Shown piece after piece: positions 1-8,562 of a stretch of DNA of 64,000 nt. A program made the translations under genes and the position numbers. This DNA comes from Cyclobacterium sp. (GTDB lineage Bacteria > Bacteroidota > Bacteroidia > Cytophagales > Cyclobacteriaceae), in the NCBI RefSeq assembly GCF_014762705.1, contig NZ_JABURL010000089.1:1-64000 (forward strand), in the 5' to 3' direction. Position 1 is the stretch's first letter. Every line of letters starts with the position of its first letter. The notes beneath the pieces are model-generated. The model worked only from the letters and a program-made list of their open reading frames with translations. It was not told where the DNA came from and made no database searches.

Positions 1-177
1 AAAAAAAAGTTAAAAAATTATCGAAGAATAAAAATTAAATAAAAAAAGTCTTAAATTAAATAATAAGTAAAATATAATAAGTTTAAATAAATTAAAAGAA
101 TATAAAATTGTATAAAAAAGCCATACTATAATGAATAATTACCTTTTAGTTTAAAAAAATAATAGATGGTTTATTTT

Positions 178-205
178 TTTGTTTTCTTTACTGCGTATAT
201 ATTTG
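178..205 (+). promoter_or_regulatory. Candidate Bacteroidota-type promoter for the amide locus
   Basis: TTTG at 178-181 is followed after 16 bases by TATATTTG at 198-205, which fits the TAnnTTTG -7 consensus known for Bacteroidota. The spacing is a little short. If used, it gives a leader of about 210 nt before SusC. Confidence 0.35.
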
Positions 206-334
206 ATCAAGAAGGACTTAGCAGCTGTCGAAATTTAAAGATTTAATTTGACTCAGACGTTATAGCATTGTTGTTTTTGAAGTCTGATTATATCACCTTC
301 TTATCGCCCAATTTTAGCCCCCCCAGAATAATCT

Positions 335-348
335 GTTCAAGCTTGAAC
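335..348. repeat. 14-bp perfect palindrome in SusC leader
   Basis: GTTCAAGCTTGAAC reads identically on both strands. It lies 72 bases upstream of the SusC ATG and downstream of the candidate promoter, a position that suits an operator or an RNA hairpin. Confidence 0.6.
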
Positions 349-365
349 GCAGGATTTCCTGTAGT

Positions 366-387
366 ACTTCCGGTATATTCCGAAAGT
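366..387. repeat. Imperfect palindrome in SusC leader
   Basis: ACTTCCGG, six bases, then CCGAAAGT: the arms match in 7 of 8 positions. It follows the perfect palindrome by 17 bases and ends 33 bases before the SusC start. Confidence 0.4.
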
Positions 388-420
388 GCCGTTCTATCAC
401 ACATTAACCACTAACAAATT

Positions 421-3400
421 ATGAAAAATTTTACTAATTCAAAGGAACGACGTTCCTGGGGAATAAGACCATTTATGGGGATGGTCGTTCTCATCGCCTG
501 TTTCGCATTTCATTCACTTCATGCGCAGGACAAGACTGTAACTGGAAAAGTTATTGACGAAAATGAAGAATCCATTCCGGGTGCCAGTGTGCTGGTCAAG
601 GGTACAACAAAAGGTGTCGCTACAGACATCAATGGTGAATTCTCTTTGAATTTATCGGAATCGGAAAATGAATTGGAAGTGTCCTTTATTGGCTACGATC
701 AAAAGGTAGTCAAAGTAGGGAACCAAAGCAACCTGACAGTATCTTTATCCTCTGAAGAAACGGCTTTATCCGAGGTGGTGGTTACCGCCTTGGGTGTAAA
801 GCGAGATGAACGGGCTTTAGGATACACCGTTCAGCAAGTGGACACGAGAGGTCTGGATGAGGCCAAGGAGACCAACATCGTAAACTCCCTTACGGGAAAA
901 ATTGCGGGGGTCCAAATTTCCAATTCTTCGGGAAATATAGGGGGCTCTTCCCGTATCACCATCAGGGGAATTAACTCTATTTCTGGCAATAACCAACCAT
1001 TATTTGTCGTGGATGGAACTCCTATTGACAATTCCAATTACAATTCTGACGATCAGGTTTCTGGAAATGGGGGTAGGGATTATGGCAATGCCGCTCAAGA
1101 CATTAACCCTGATGATATAGCGTCTATTTCAGTCCTCAAAGGACCCAGTGCATCGGCCCTATATGGATCCAGAGCCTCTAATGGTGTCATTTTGATCACT
1201 ACAAAATCTGGTGAAAACACGAAGGGAATAGGTGTTAGTGTCAATTCATCCACCATGTTTAGCAACGTATTTTTGTTGCCAGAAATGCAGAATGAGTATG
1301 GGGGTGGTTTTGCCCTCACCTTCGATGAGGTGGTAGATCCACTAGATGGACAGACGTATAAGGTGGTCAACACCAACGCGAATAACAGCTGGGGACCCAG
1401 GTTTGATGGTACTTTGGTAAGGCATTGGGACAGCATGTACCCGGGAGAACCCAATTATGGAGAAGTACGCCCATGGGTGGCAACACCCAATAACGTTAGG
1501 GACTTCTTCGAAACCGGGGTGACCCTGTCAAACAATGTTTCCATTAGCGGTGGGGATGATAAGAGCTCTTTCAGGCTTTCTTACACCAATTTGGACCAGA
1601 CCGGGACTATGCCCAATAGTTCGCTGAACCGAAACACCATTGCTGTAAGTGCCAATACACAGCTTTCTGATAAGTTTTCAGCGGGTGCTAAAATCAACTA
1701 CATTCGGACGGAGGCTATAGGAAGACCAGCAACGGGAGATTGGTCTCCGGAGCGGCCGGTAAATGTGTTGACTTACTGGTATGCCTGGACACAGCGGCAG
1801 ATTGATCCTGCAAGAATGAGAGATTATAAATCAGACAGGTATTACCACATGACCTGGAATACCCAGGGTTTGGGACGTCATTTGGAACAAAGTTATAACA
1901 ACAATCCATACTTCACCCTGTATGAAAGTTATAATAATGATTTGAAAGACAGGGTTTTTGGTAACATCAATATTTCCTACCAAATCCTGCCGGAATTATC
2001 TTTGACGCTATATGCCAGGACAGATTTTTATAATGATGTAAGAGAGGACAGGGCCTCAATAGGGGGTTACCTTCAAAACGCCTACGAAAAAGACCTCTAC
2101 AACTTTAGAGAAGATAACCTGGAATTGCTGGGTCAGTACAATACAGAATTTGGGGATGATTTTAGCTTGGGGGTTACTTTTGGCGGAAACATTCGGAAAA
2201 ACACCTTTAAGAATAACTATACAAGGACCCAGGGAGGGTTAAGTGTCCCAAATTTTTACAATTTGATGGCATCCCTTCAGCGTCCTGAGATAAGAGACTT
2301 TACTTCTGAAAGGGAAGTTCACAGTATCTACGCCAGTGGAAACATTGGGTATAAAGACTACCTCTTTTTCGAGGCTTCTTTGCGAAATGACTGGTCTTCC
2401 ACTTTGCCTGTGAATAACAATTCTTATTTGTATCCAGCAGTATCCAGCAGTTTTGTTTTTTCCAATTTGATGACCGGAGCTGATTTCTTCTCATTTGGAA
2501 AAATGAGAATTGGTTGGGCACAGGTGGGAAATGATACCGATCCGTATCGTTTAATCAATACCTATGCTAATGGAGATCCCTATGGAAACACCTCTGTATT
2601 TACTGTAGACGATGTTTTGAAAAATAGCAACCTCAAACCTGAGATTGTTTCCAATCTGGAGGCAGGTCTGGATCTGAGGTTTTTGGAAAATAGGATCGGA
2701 CTGGACTTTACCGTGTATAAGGTAAATACCTTTGATCAGATTTTAGCACTTCCGGTCTCCTCTACCACAGGTTTTCAATCCCTTATCGTCAACGCGGGAG
2801 AAATGGAGAATAAAGGCATTGAAGTCATGCTTAGCGGTACTCCGGTAGAAACAAGTAATTTTTCCTGGGACGTTAATTTTAATATTGCCCGTAATAGGAA
2901 TAAGGTACTGGAACTGGCTGCCGGGCAGGACAATTTTGAGCTTGGAGGAAGAGACGGCACAAACTCTATCAATGCTACTGTAGGACAGCCCTATGGAACC
3001 ATCATCACGCCAAACGTCATCTACCATGAGGAGACTGGTAAACCGATTGTTGGAAGTAACGGGTTTTATTTGCGTAACCCTGGGGAAGTGGTAGGAAATA
3101 TTATGCCTGATGTAACCGGTGGACTATCCAATACCTTTAACTACCGGGGGATCAGTTTAAGTGCCTTGATTGATTTTCAGTCTGGAGGGAGCTTTTGGTC
3201 AGAAACCGTACAAAATGGCATTGCCAATGGGCAGTTTATTGAATCGGTAGGCGACAATGACAGAGGGGTTCCCATGAGAAACCCTGTTGCCGAAGGAGGA
3301 GGAATCAGGGCAGATGCCGTTTTTGAAAATGGAGAACCTAATACGGTTTATTTAGAAGCACAGAATTTTTTAAAGCAACATTATAATTTGGATGGATTGC

Positions 3401-3657
3401 ATGTTTACGATGCCTCCTACATCAAGTTACGTGAGATCAGGCTGGGTTACAGCCTACCTGCCAGAATGTTAAGCAATTTATTTGTTAGAGGAGTCAGACT
3501 TTCTGTTTTTTCCAGGAACGTGGCATTGCTCCACAGTAATGTGCCTCATATTGATCCCTCAGAAATTGCTTATGGGTCAAGTAATGTTCAAGGATTAGAA
3601 GGTGCTTCTCTGCCTGCGCCAAGGGTGGTTGGTTTTAATATCAACCTCAAGCTGTAA
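421..3657 (+). CDS. SusC/RagA-family TonB-linked outer-membrane transporter (amide locus)
   Basis: This is the outer-membrane channel of a SusCD pair, importing a ligand captured by the SusD lipoprotein using TonB energy. The 1078-residue protein starts with a signal peptide ending near LHAQ (about residues 1-36). A carboxypeptidase-regulatory-like domain follows (about 39-110), then the LSEVVVTALG segment typical before the plug. The plug (about 135-265) contains the SusC signatures IRG and QPLFVVDGTPIDN, and a long beta-barrel runs to the C-terminus. SusD follows after 77 bases and seven amide-hydrolase-type genes come after that. The context suggests import of an amide-containing compound rather than a glycan, but the ligand cannot be read from the sequence. 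The family assignment is firm. Confidence 0.95.
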   Translation: MKNFTNSKERRSWGIRPFMGMVVLIACFAFHSLHAQDKTVTGKVIDENEESIPGASVLVKGTTKGVATDINGEFSLNLSESENELEVSFIGYDQKVVKVGNQSNLTVSLSSEETALSEVVVTALGVKRDERALGYTVQQVDTRGLDEAKETNIVNSLTGKIAGVQISNSSGNIGGSSRITIRGINSISGNNQPLFVVDGTPIDNSNYNSDDQVSGNGGRDYGNAAQDINPDDIASISVLKGPSASALYGSRASNGVILITTKSGENTKGIGVSVNSSTMFSNVFLLPEMQNEYGGGFALTFDEVVDPLDGQTYKVVNTNANNSWGPRFDGTLVRHWDSMYPGEPNYGEVRPWVATPNNVRDFFETGVTLSNNVSISGGDDKSSFRLSYTNLDQTGTMPNSSLNRNTIAVSANTQLSDKFSAGAKINYIRTEAIGRPATGDWSPERPVNVLTYWYAWTQRQIDPARMRDYKSDRYYHMTWNTQGLGRHLEQSYNNNPYFTLYESYNNDLKDRVFGNINISYQILPELSLTLYARTDFYNDVREDRASIGGYLQNAYEKDLYNFREDNLELLGQYNTEFGDDFSLGVTFGGNIRKNTFKNNYTRTQGGLSVPNFYNLMASLQRPEIRDFTSEREVHSIYASGNIGYKDYLFFEASLRNDWSSTLPVNNNSYLYPAVSSSFVFSNLMTGADFFSFGKMRIGWAQVGNDTDPYRLINTYANGDPYGNTSVFTVDDVLKNSNLKPEIVSNLEAGLDLRFLENRIGLDFTVYKVNTFDQILALPVSSTTGFQSLIVNAGEMENKGIEVMLSGTPVETSNFSWDVNFNIARNRNKVLELAAGQDNFELGGRDGTNSINATVGQPYGTIITPNVIYHEETGKPIVGSNGFYLRNPGEVVGNIMPDVTGGLSNTFNYRGISLSALIDFQSGGSFWSETVQNGIANGQFIESVGDNDRGVPMRNPVAEGGGIRADAVFENGEPNTVYLEAQNFLKQHYNLDGLHVYDASYIKLREIRLGYSLPARMLSNLFVRGVRLSVFSRNVALLHSNVPHIDPSEIAYGSSNVQGLEGASLPAPRVVGFNINLKL

Positions 3658-3734
3658 AATCCATAGTAAATATTACACAGTGATTGAGGCTAAAATCTCT
3701 TACAACTAATGTTTAAAATCTAAGAGTTATCAAA

Positions 3735-5216
3735 ATGAAAAATAACATAAATAAAAGTTTGATTATGCTGGCAACAGGCTTTTTGCTTCTCTTGTCGGCT
3801 TGTACGGAAGGCTTTGAAGATTTAAATATTGATCCAAATCAGCCTTTGGAAGTGCCAACTTCAAGTCTATTGACTGGTGCACAACGGGAGTTGGTTGCAA
3901 ATATATTCGGGAATCATAGTCAGCTTGATGGAATTGGTCTACCGGGTATGATTTACGCTCAGCAAATGGCTAGTTTGAGGGGTGGGGCCACCGATACATA
4001 TGCGACCGTAGAGGCAGATTTTTCCGCCTTTTACACCAGTGGACTCAGGGATTTGGAGGAAATCATTCTTCTGAACACCAATCCGGAAACCATGGTCAAT
4101 GCAGCCCTTTCAGGACCAAATCAAAATCAAATTGCTGTAGCCCGAATTCTTAAAGCATGGGCCTATCAAAATATAACGGATGTATGGGGGGATATTCCCT
4201 ATGAAGAGGCACTCCAGGGGAATAATTTTCCACTTCCTGCCTACACTACCCAGGAGTTCATTTATATGGATTTGCTCAAGGAACTTTCTGAAGCAGCTGA
4301 AATGATTGATATTGCAGGGGGGGGTATAGCCGGAGATATTATTTTTGATGGTAACATGGACAAATGGTACAGGTTTGCGAATAGCCTGAGGATGAGGGTT
4401 GCCCTTCGCTTGTCCAATGTCGCCCCGGAAGTAGCTGAAAATCACATTTCCGAAGCGTTTACAGCTGGACCAATGGTTTCGGTAGACGACAATGCTTACT
4501 ACAAATTTTTAGAATCCCAGCCAAACAACAATCCATGGTTTTTCCGATTTGAATTAAGTGTCCCCAACTACGGTGTAGGTAGCACTTTGGTGGATATGCT
4601 CAAATCATTAAATGATCCAAGGCTTGAAAAGTATGCAGATGTTGCTTTCAATCAGGATTTGGGAGGAGGATATATCGGGCAGCCTGTGGGGCTTGACGTA
4701 GCTTCTGGAAGTGCTATAAGTGACTTTGCAGTATCCTGGCCAAATGCTGAAAATATCCTACAACCCACCTCAACTTTTACCATCATGTCTTATGCCGAGG
4801 TAAATTTCATTTTGGCTGAAGCGGCTGAAAGGGGTTGGATTTCTGGCAATGCCTCGGATTATTACAATTCGGCAATTTCGGCTTCTATGGAACAATGGGG
4901 CATTTCGGATCCCTCAGCTATAGAAAGTTATTTGTCTCAGGGTGATGTAAGGTATGACAGTACAGATCCATTCAAGTCAATTGGAAATCAGAAGTGGATA
5001 TCTCTTTACATGCAGGGTGTGCAGTCCTGGAGTGAATGGCGCAGATTACAATATCCAGAGCTGGATGTTGCCAAAGATGCCGTTATCGAAGCGATCCCGA
5101 GACGTAGGGGCTATCCGCCAAGTGAAATCAATTTGAATAAATCAAATTATGAGGAGGCCCTGGCCAGACAAGGTTCGGATGATCTGCTAACCAGGGTATG
5201 GTGGGACAGACAATAA
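3735..5216 (+). CDS. SusD/RagB-family surface lipoprotein (SusD-like_2)
   Basis: Substrate-binding lipoprotein that caps the SusC channel. It has 493 residues. The signal peptide ends in the lipobox LSAC with the lipidated Cys at residue 23, and the N-terminal CTEGFEDLNIDPNQP is the usual SusD start. Further SusD features are the central AWAYQNITDVWGDIPYEEA segment and the C-terminal WSEWRRLQYPEL. It lies directly downstream of SusC and 27 bases upstream of the first amidase, so it is probably cotranscribed with both. Oddity: a run of eight G residues at 4317-4324 encodes part of a glycine stretch and could be slip-prone. The ligand is unknown. Confidence 0.94.
   Translation: MKNNINKSLIMLATGFLLLLSACTEGFEDLNIDPNQPLEVPTSSLLTGAQRELVANIFGNHSQLDGIGLPGMIYAQQMASLRGGATDTYATVEADFSAFYTSGLRDLEEIILLNTNPETMVNAALSGPNQNQIAVARILKAWAYQNITDVWGDIPYEEALQGNNFPLPAYTTQEFIYMDLLKELSEAAEMIDIAGGGIAGDIIFDGNMDKWYRFANSLRMRVALRLSNVAPEVAENHISEAFTAGPMVSVDDNAYYKFLESQPNNNPWFFRFELSVPNYGVGSTLVDMLKSLNDPRLEKYADVAFNQDLGGGYIGQPVGLDVASGSAISDFAVSWPNAENILQPTSTFTIMSYAEVNFILAEAAERGWISGNASDYYNSAISASMEQWGISDPSAIESYLSQGDVRYDSTDPFKSIGNQKWISLYMQGVQSWSEWRRLQYPELDVAKDAVIEAIPRRRGYPPSEINLNKSNYEEALARQGSDDLLTRVWWDRQ
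4317..4324 (+). repeat. G8 homopolymer inside SusD
   Basis: Eight consecutive G bases lie within the reading frame of the SusD-like gene (glycine-rich turn, around residue 196). A one-base slip would truncate the protein. Confidence 0.8.
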
Positions 5217-5243
5217 AGAACATTTGAACTAAAAAATAGGATT

Positions 5244-6791
5244 ATGATTTTCAAAAAGAAAAATAGCAGAAGAGATTTCATAAGTTCATCTTTCATGTTG
5301 TTTGGTAAGGGGGGGCTTGGCCTGATGGCCCCCCCTGTTTTTAGCGCAGCCAACAGCATCAATTCCTCCCATTTCTATCAATCCAATTACCATTCACAAG
5401 ACGTTAAGTCTGCCTCTGTTGTGCAGATGGCGCAAATGATCAGGGATAAAGAAATTTCCTCCGTGGAATTGGTTAACATCTTGTACAGTCGGATAGAGGA
5501 GGTAAATCCCCAGATCAACGCAGTGGTTTTGACTTGTAAAGAAAGAGCACTAATGGAAGCTCAAAAGGCTGATGAGATGCTGGCGAAAGGTAATTTGATG
5601 GGCGCTCTGCATGGAGTACCCATGACCATCAAGGACTCTCTGGATACAGCGGGAGTACTCAGTACAGGGGGTACTTTGGGCCGAAAAGATCATATCCCCC
5701 CGCAAGATGCGACCTTAGTAGCCAGACTCCGTTCTCAGGGAGCCATTCTTTTGGGTAAAACCAATACTCCTGAATTTACCCTGTCAGGCACCACGGCCAA
5801 TTTGATTTACGGCATGACGAGCAATCCTTATAAAGAGGGGTACAGTCCCGGGGGAAGCAGTGGAGGTGCCGGAGCCATCGTGGCAGCTGGAGGCTCTCCT
5901 TTCGACATCGGATCGGATTTTGGCGGGAGTATCAGAGGACCAGCTCATTTCAATGGTATTGCAGGTATGAAACCCACTACCGGATTGGTGCCGCGTACCG
6001 GCCATATTGTAGACTACGGAGGATTATTTGATGCCTATCAGGTACTTGGGCCTATGGCCAGATATGTGGAGGATTTGAAACTCATCCTTCCAATCATCAT
6101 GGGGCCGGATCAAATAGATGCAGCCATTCACCCGGTTCCCTGGACAGATCCTGACACCATCCAAATAAAAAACTTGAAATATGCCTGGTTTGTAGAGCAT
6201 GGAAGCACGAAGGATTGCTCAGTGGAAACTGTAGCAGCCATTACCCGAGCTGTAGCATCTTTGGAAACTGCCGGTATTCAAGTTAAAGAAGATGCACCCA
6301 TAAAGGATTTCCAGGAAGCAGAAGAAGTCCGTTATCAGCTATTCAGTGCTGATGGTAGGGCATGGGTAAGTAGGCTCACAGAAAGATACGGTACCAAACA
6401 AACGCATCCCCTTCTGAGGTTATCTGATCCATCGACTGCTATTCCTTCAGTCGAATTTACCGGGTTGGTGGAAAAATTAGACGCTTGCAGAAGTAAGTTA
6501 TTACAATGGATGCAAAATTATGACATTGTCATTTGTCCTGTTCATTTTGATGGTGCAGCGCCAAATCCTACGGTTTTCGAGAGATCTTCAGGAGCTGCTG
6601 ATGAGTATGGATATATGGGAATTTTTAATCTCACGGGTTGGCCTGCTGCAGTTGTAAGAGCAGGGACTAGTAAAGAAGGTTTGCCAATAGGAGTTCAGAT
6701 AGTGGGACAGCCTTTTCAGGATCACAAGGTATTGGCCGTTGCTCAGTATTTAGAAAAAGAACTGGGAGGCTGGCAGGCACCGCCAATATAA
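5244..6791 (+). CDS. Tat-exported amidase-signature hydrolase 1 (type A)
   Basis: Amidase-signature (AS) family enzymes hydrolyse C-N amide bonds using a Ser-cisSer-Lys triad. In this 515-residue protein the triad is readable: Lys130 in GVPMTIKDS, cis-Ser205 in GGSSGG and nucleophile Ser229 in GSDFGGSIRGP. The Ser spacing of 24 residues matches the family. The N-terminus NSRRDFI followed by a hydrophobic stretch fits a Tat signal, so the enzyme should be periplasmic. It is closest to the third amidase of the locus, sharing a short loop before LIYG and the GPDQ-DA segment. A G7...C7 hairpin lies in the signal-peptide codons. The substrate is unknown; the AS family also includes fatty acid amide hydrolase, peptide amidase and the cyclic-amide hydrolase NylA. 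Confidence 0.92.
   Translation: MIFKKKNSRRDFISSSFMLFGKGGLGLMAPPVFSAANSINSSHFYQSNYHSQDVKSASVVQMAQMIRDKEISSVELVNILYSRIEEVNPQINAVVLTCKERALMEAQKADEMLAKGNLMGALHGVPMTIKDSLDTAGVLSTGGTLGRKDHIPPQDATLVARLRSQGAILLGKTNTPEFTLSGTTANLIYGMTSNPYKEGYSPGGSSGGAGAIVAAGGSPFDIGSDFGGSIRGPAHFNGIAGMKPTTGLVPRTGHIVDYGGLFDAYQVLGPMARYVEDLKLILPIIMGPDQIDAAIHPVPWTDPDTIQIKNLKYAWFVEHGSTKDCSVETVAAITRAVASLETAGIQVKEDAPIKDFQEAEEVRYQLFSADGRAWVSRLTERYGTKQTHPLLRLSDPSTAIPSVEFTGLVEKLDACRSKLLQWMQNYDIVICPVHFDGAAPNPTVFERSSGAADEYGYMGIFNLTGWPAAVVRAGTSKEGLPIGVQIVGQPFQDHKVLAVAQYLEKELGGWQAPPI
5309..5335 (+). repeat. G7/C7 hairpin within Tat signal codons
   Basis: Seven G (5309-5315) and seven C (5329-5335) can pair, extended by C5316 with G5328. 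This is a very strong hairpin about 65 nt inside the amidase 1 coding region. Both arms are homopolymers and so also slip-prone. Confidence 0.7.
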
Positions 6792-6828
6792 TCTTGCTAT
6801 GATAATTGACCACTTAACAACTAAATAA

Positions 6829-8421
6829 ATGAACAACCTGAAAAAACAATCATCAAAAAAAGATATTAAGGGAAATACCAGAAGGGCTTTCATGACCAAG
6901 TTTTCGGCTGGTGCTTTAGTGACGGCATGTTTGCCATACATTGCCAATGGGAGTGATAAACGTTTGCTTATCAGGGAATTTGGTCCTAATGCAGAACCTG
7001 CTGAGATTCATTATAAATCTGTGACCTCCATAGCTGAAATGATTCGCAAAAAAGAAGTGTCAGCATTGGAAGTGGTTCAGGCACATATTGATAGAATCGA
7101 TGACATAAATTACCAGCTGAATGCAGTGGTAATGGAATGCTTCGGCAGAGCTCTTGAGGAAGCAAAAACGGCAGATCAGCTTATGGCTAAAGGAGACTCG
7201 TATGGTTTGCTTCATGGCGTACCAATGACGATCAAAGACTCTTTTATGACGAAAGGAGTGGTGAGCACTGGTGGCACTATTGGTAAAATGAACCATGTCC
7301 CTGAAGAGGATGCGACAGTTGTAGCCCGGGTGAGGGAAGCAGGAGGCATATTATTGGGCAAAACCAATACTCCGGAATTCACACTCATTGGAGGTGTTTT
7401 GGGAGTCAACTCTACCAATAACATCATCTATGGCATCAGTAAAAACCCATATGATTTTAATAAAAGTACATCCGGAAGTAGCGGAGGTGCCGGCGCCATA
7501 GTGGCATCTGGTGGAGCTTCATTTGATGTGGGTACTGATTGGGGAGGAAGTGTGAGAGGGCCTTCCTGTACCAATGGAATAGCTGGTATAAAGCCAACAT
7601 CGGTTAGGTTACCCCGCACTGGACATATTGTAGATTATGGTGGGCTTTTTGATTCCTGGCAGCAGCCCGGACCCATGGCCAGATATGTGAAGGACCTGGA
7701 TTTACTTAGCCCTATCATGGCTGGCCCTGATTTTAGGGATGCGGCAGTTGTGCCCATGCCCTGGCCGGATTATAAAGAAGTAGATTTAGGTAAACTTAAA
7801 GTGGCATTTTTCCCGGAAAACGGAATAGCCAATACAGACCTGGCTACCATTGAAACAGTTAAAATGGCTGCAAAATGGATGGATGAGGTAGCCATGGAAG
7901 TCAAAGAGGATTGTCCCAAAGACCTACTGGTTGAGTTGGGAACCATCAGGCGAGAATTGATAATCGGGGATGGCTGGCAATGGCTTAAAAGAGCTACCGA
8001 GCGGGCAGGCTCTAAGACTTATGGAGCCTCTCTGAGAGAAAGACTTGCAGAACAGGGAAATGTGATAAGCACTGCTGAATACACCAAATTATTGGAAATG
8101 CAGGATGCCAACAGGAGCAAGATGCTCCAATGGTTTGCACAATATGATGTGATCATTTGCCCGGCAACTAATTCAGCAGCCGGAGACATTAATAGTGGAT
8201 TTAATGAATCATCAAGGTATATGGATAATCCCGGGGAGAGTTACACCAAGCCTTTTAACACCTGTGGATGGCCCGGAGCAGTGGTCAGGTGTGGACAAAA
8301 TAAAGATGGCTTGCCAATAGGCGTGCAGGTAGTGGCTCAGCCCTGGAGAGAGGATGTGGCCCTGGCAGTAGCCAGTTACCTTGAGTTAAAGTCAGGTGGT
8401 TGGAAAAAACCTCCCATCTAA
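6829..8421 (+). CDS. Tat-exported amidase-signature hydrolase 2 (type B)
   Basis: AS-family amide hydrolase of 530 residues. The triad is Lys136 (GVPMTIKDS), cis-Ser217 (SGSSGG) and nucleophile Ser241 (GTDWGGSVRGP). NTRRAFM followed by an alanine-rich hydrophobic stretch fits a Tat signal. An insert of about ten residues before NIIYG, the GTDWGG motif and AAVVPMPWPD mark it as a close paralogue of the fourth amidase, distinct from the first and third. It lies 37 bases after amidase 1 in the same direction. The periplasmic location is inferred from the signal; the substrate is unknown. Confidence 0.92.
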   Translation: MNNLKKQSSKKDIKGNTRRAFMTKFSAGALVTACLPYIANGSDKRLLIREFGPNAEPAEIHYKSVTSIAEMIRKKEVSALEVVQAHIDRIDDINYQLNAVVMECFGRALEEAKTADQLMAKGDSYGLLHGVPMTIKDSFMTKGVVSTGGTIGKMNHVPEEDATVVARVREAGGILLGKTNTPEFTLIGGVLGVNSTNNIIYGISKNPYDFNKSTSGSSGGAGAIVASGGASFDVGTDWGGSVRGPSCTNGIAGIKPTSVRLPRTGHIVDYGGLFDSWQQPGPMARYVKDLDLLSPIMAGPDFRDAAVVPMPWPDYKEVDLGKLKVAFFPENGIANTDLATIETVKMAAKWMDEVAMEVKEDCPKDLLVELGTIRRELIIGDGWQWLKRATERAGSKTYGASLRERLAEQGNVISTAEYTKLLEMQDANRSKMLQWFAQYDVIICPATNSAAGDINSGFNESSRYMDNPGESYTKPFNTCGWPGAVVRCGQNKDGLPIGVQVVAQPWREDVALAVASYLELKSGGWKKPPI

Positions 8422-8562
8422 AAATTTCATTTCAAAAATACCTTTCCTGGTAATAATTGAAATCACCTCACCATTTTAATCACTCCAAATAAGTCATTAT
8501 CAATAAGGTGAAACAGGAAGGTGTAAAAATAAATATTCCAACCAATACTAATCCAAAGCCAA

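Larger units (their letters stand above)
1..420. other. AT-rich leader of the first SusC operon
   Basis: No gene is visible. The first 180 bases are almost pure A/T. A candidate promoter, a 14-bp perfect palindrome (335-348) and a 22-bp imperfect palindrome (366-387) lie between the AT-rich part and the SusC start codon. This is the only stretch in the window where a regulator of the amidase locus could act upstream; no regulator gene is present here. Confidence 0.6.
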
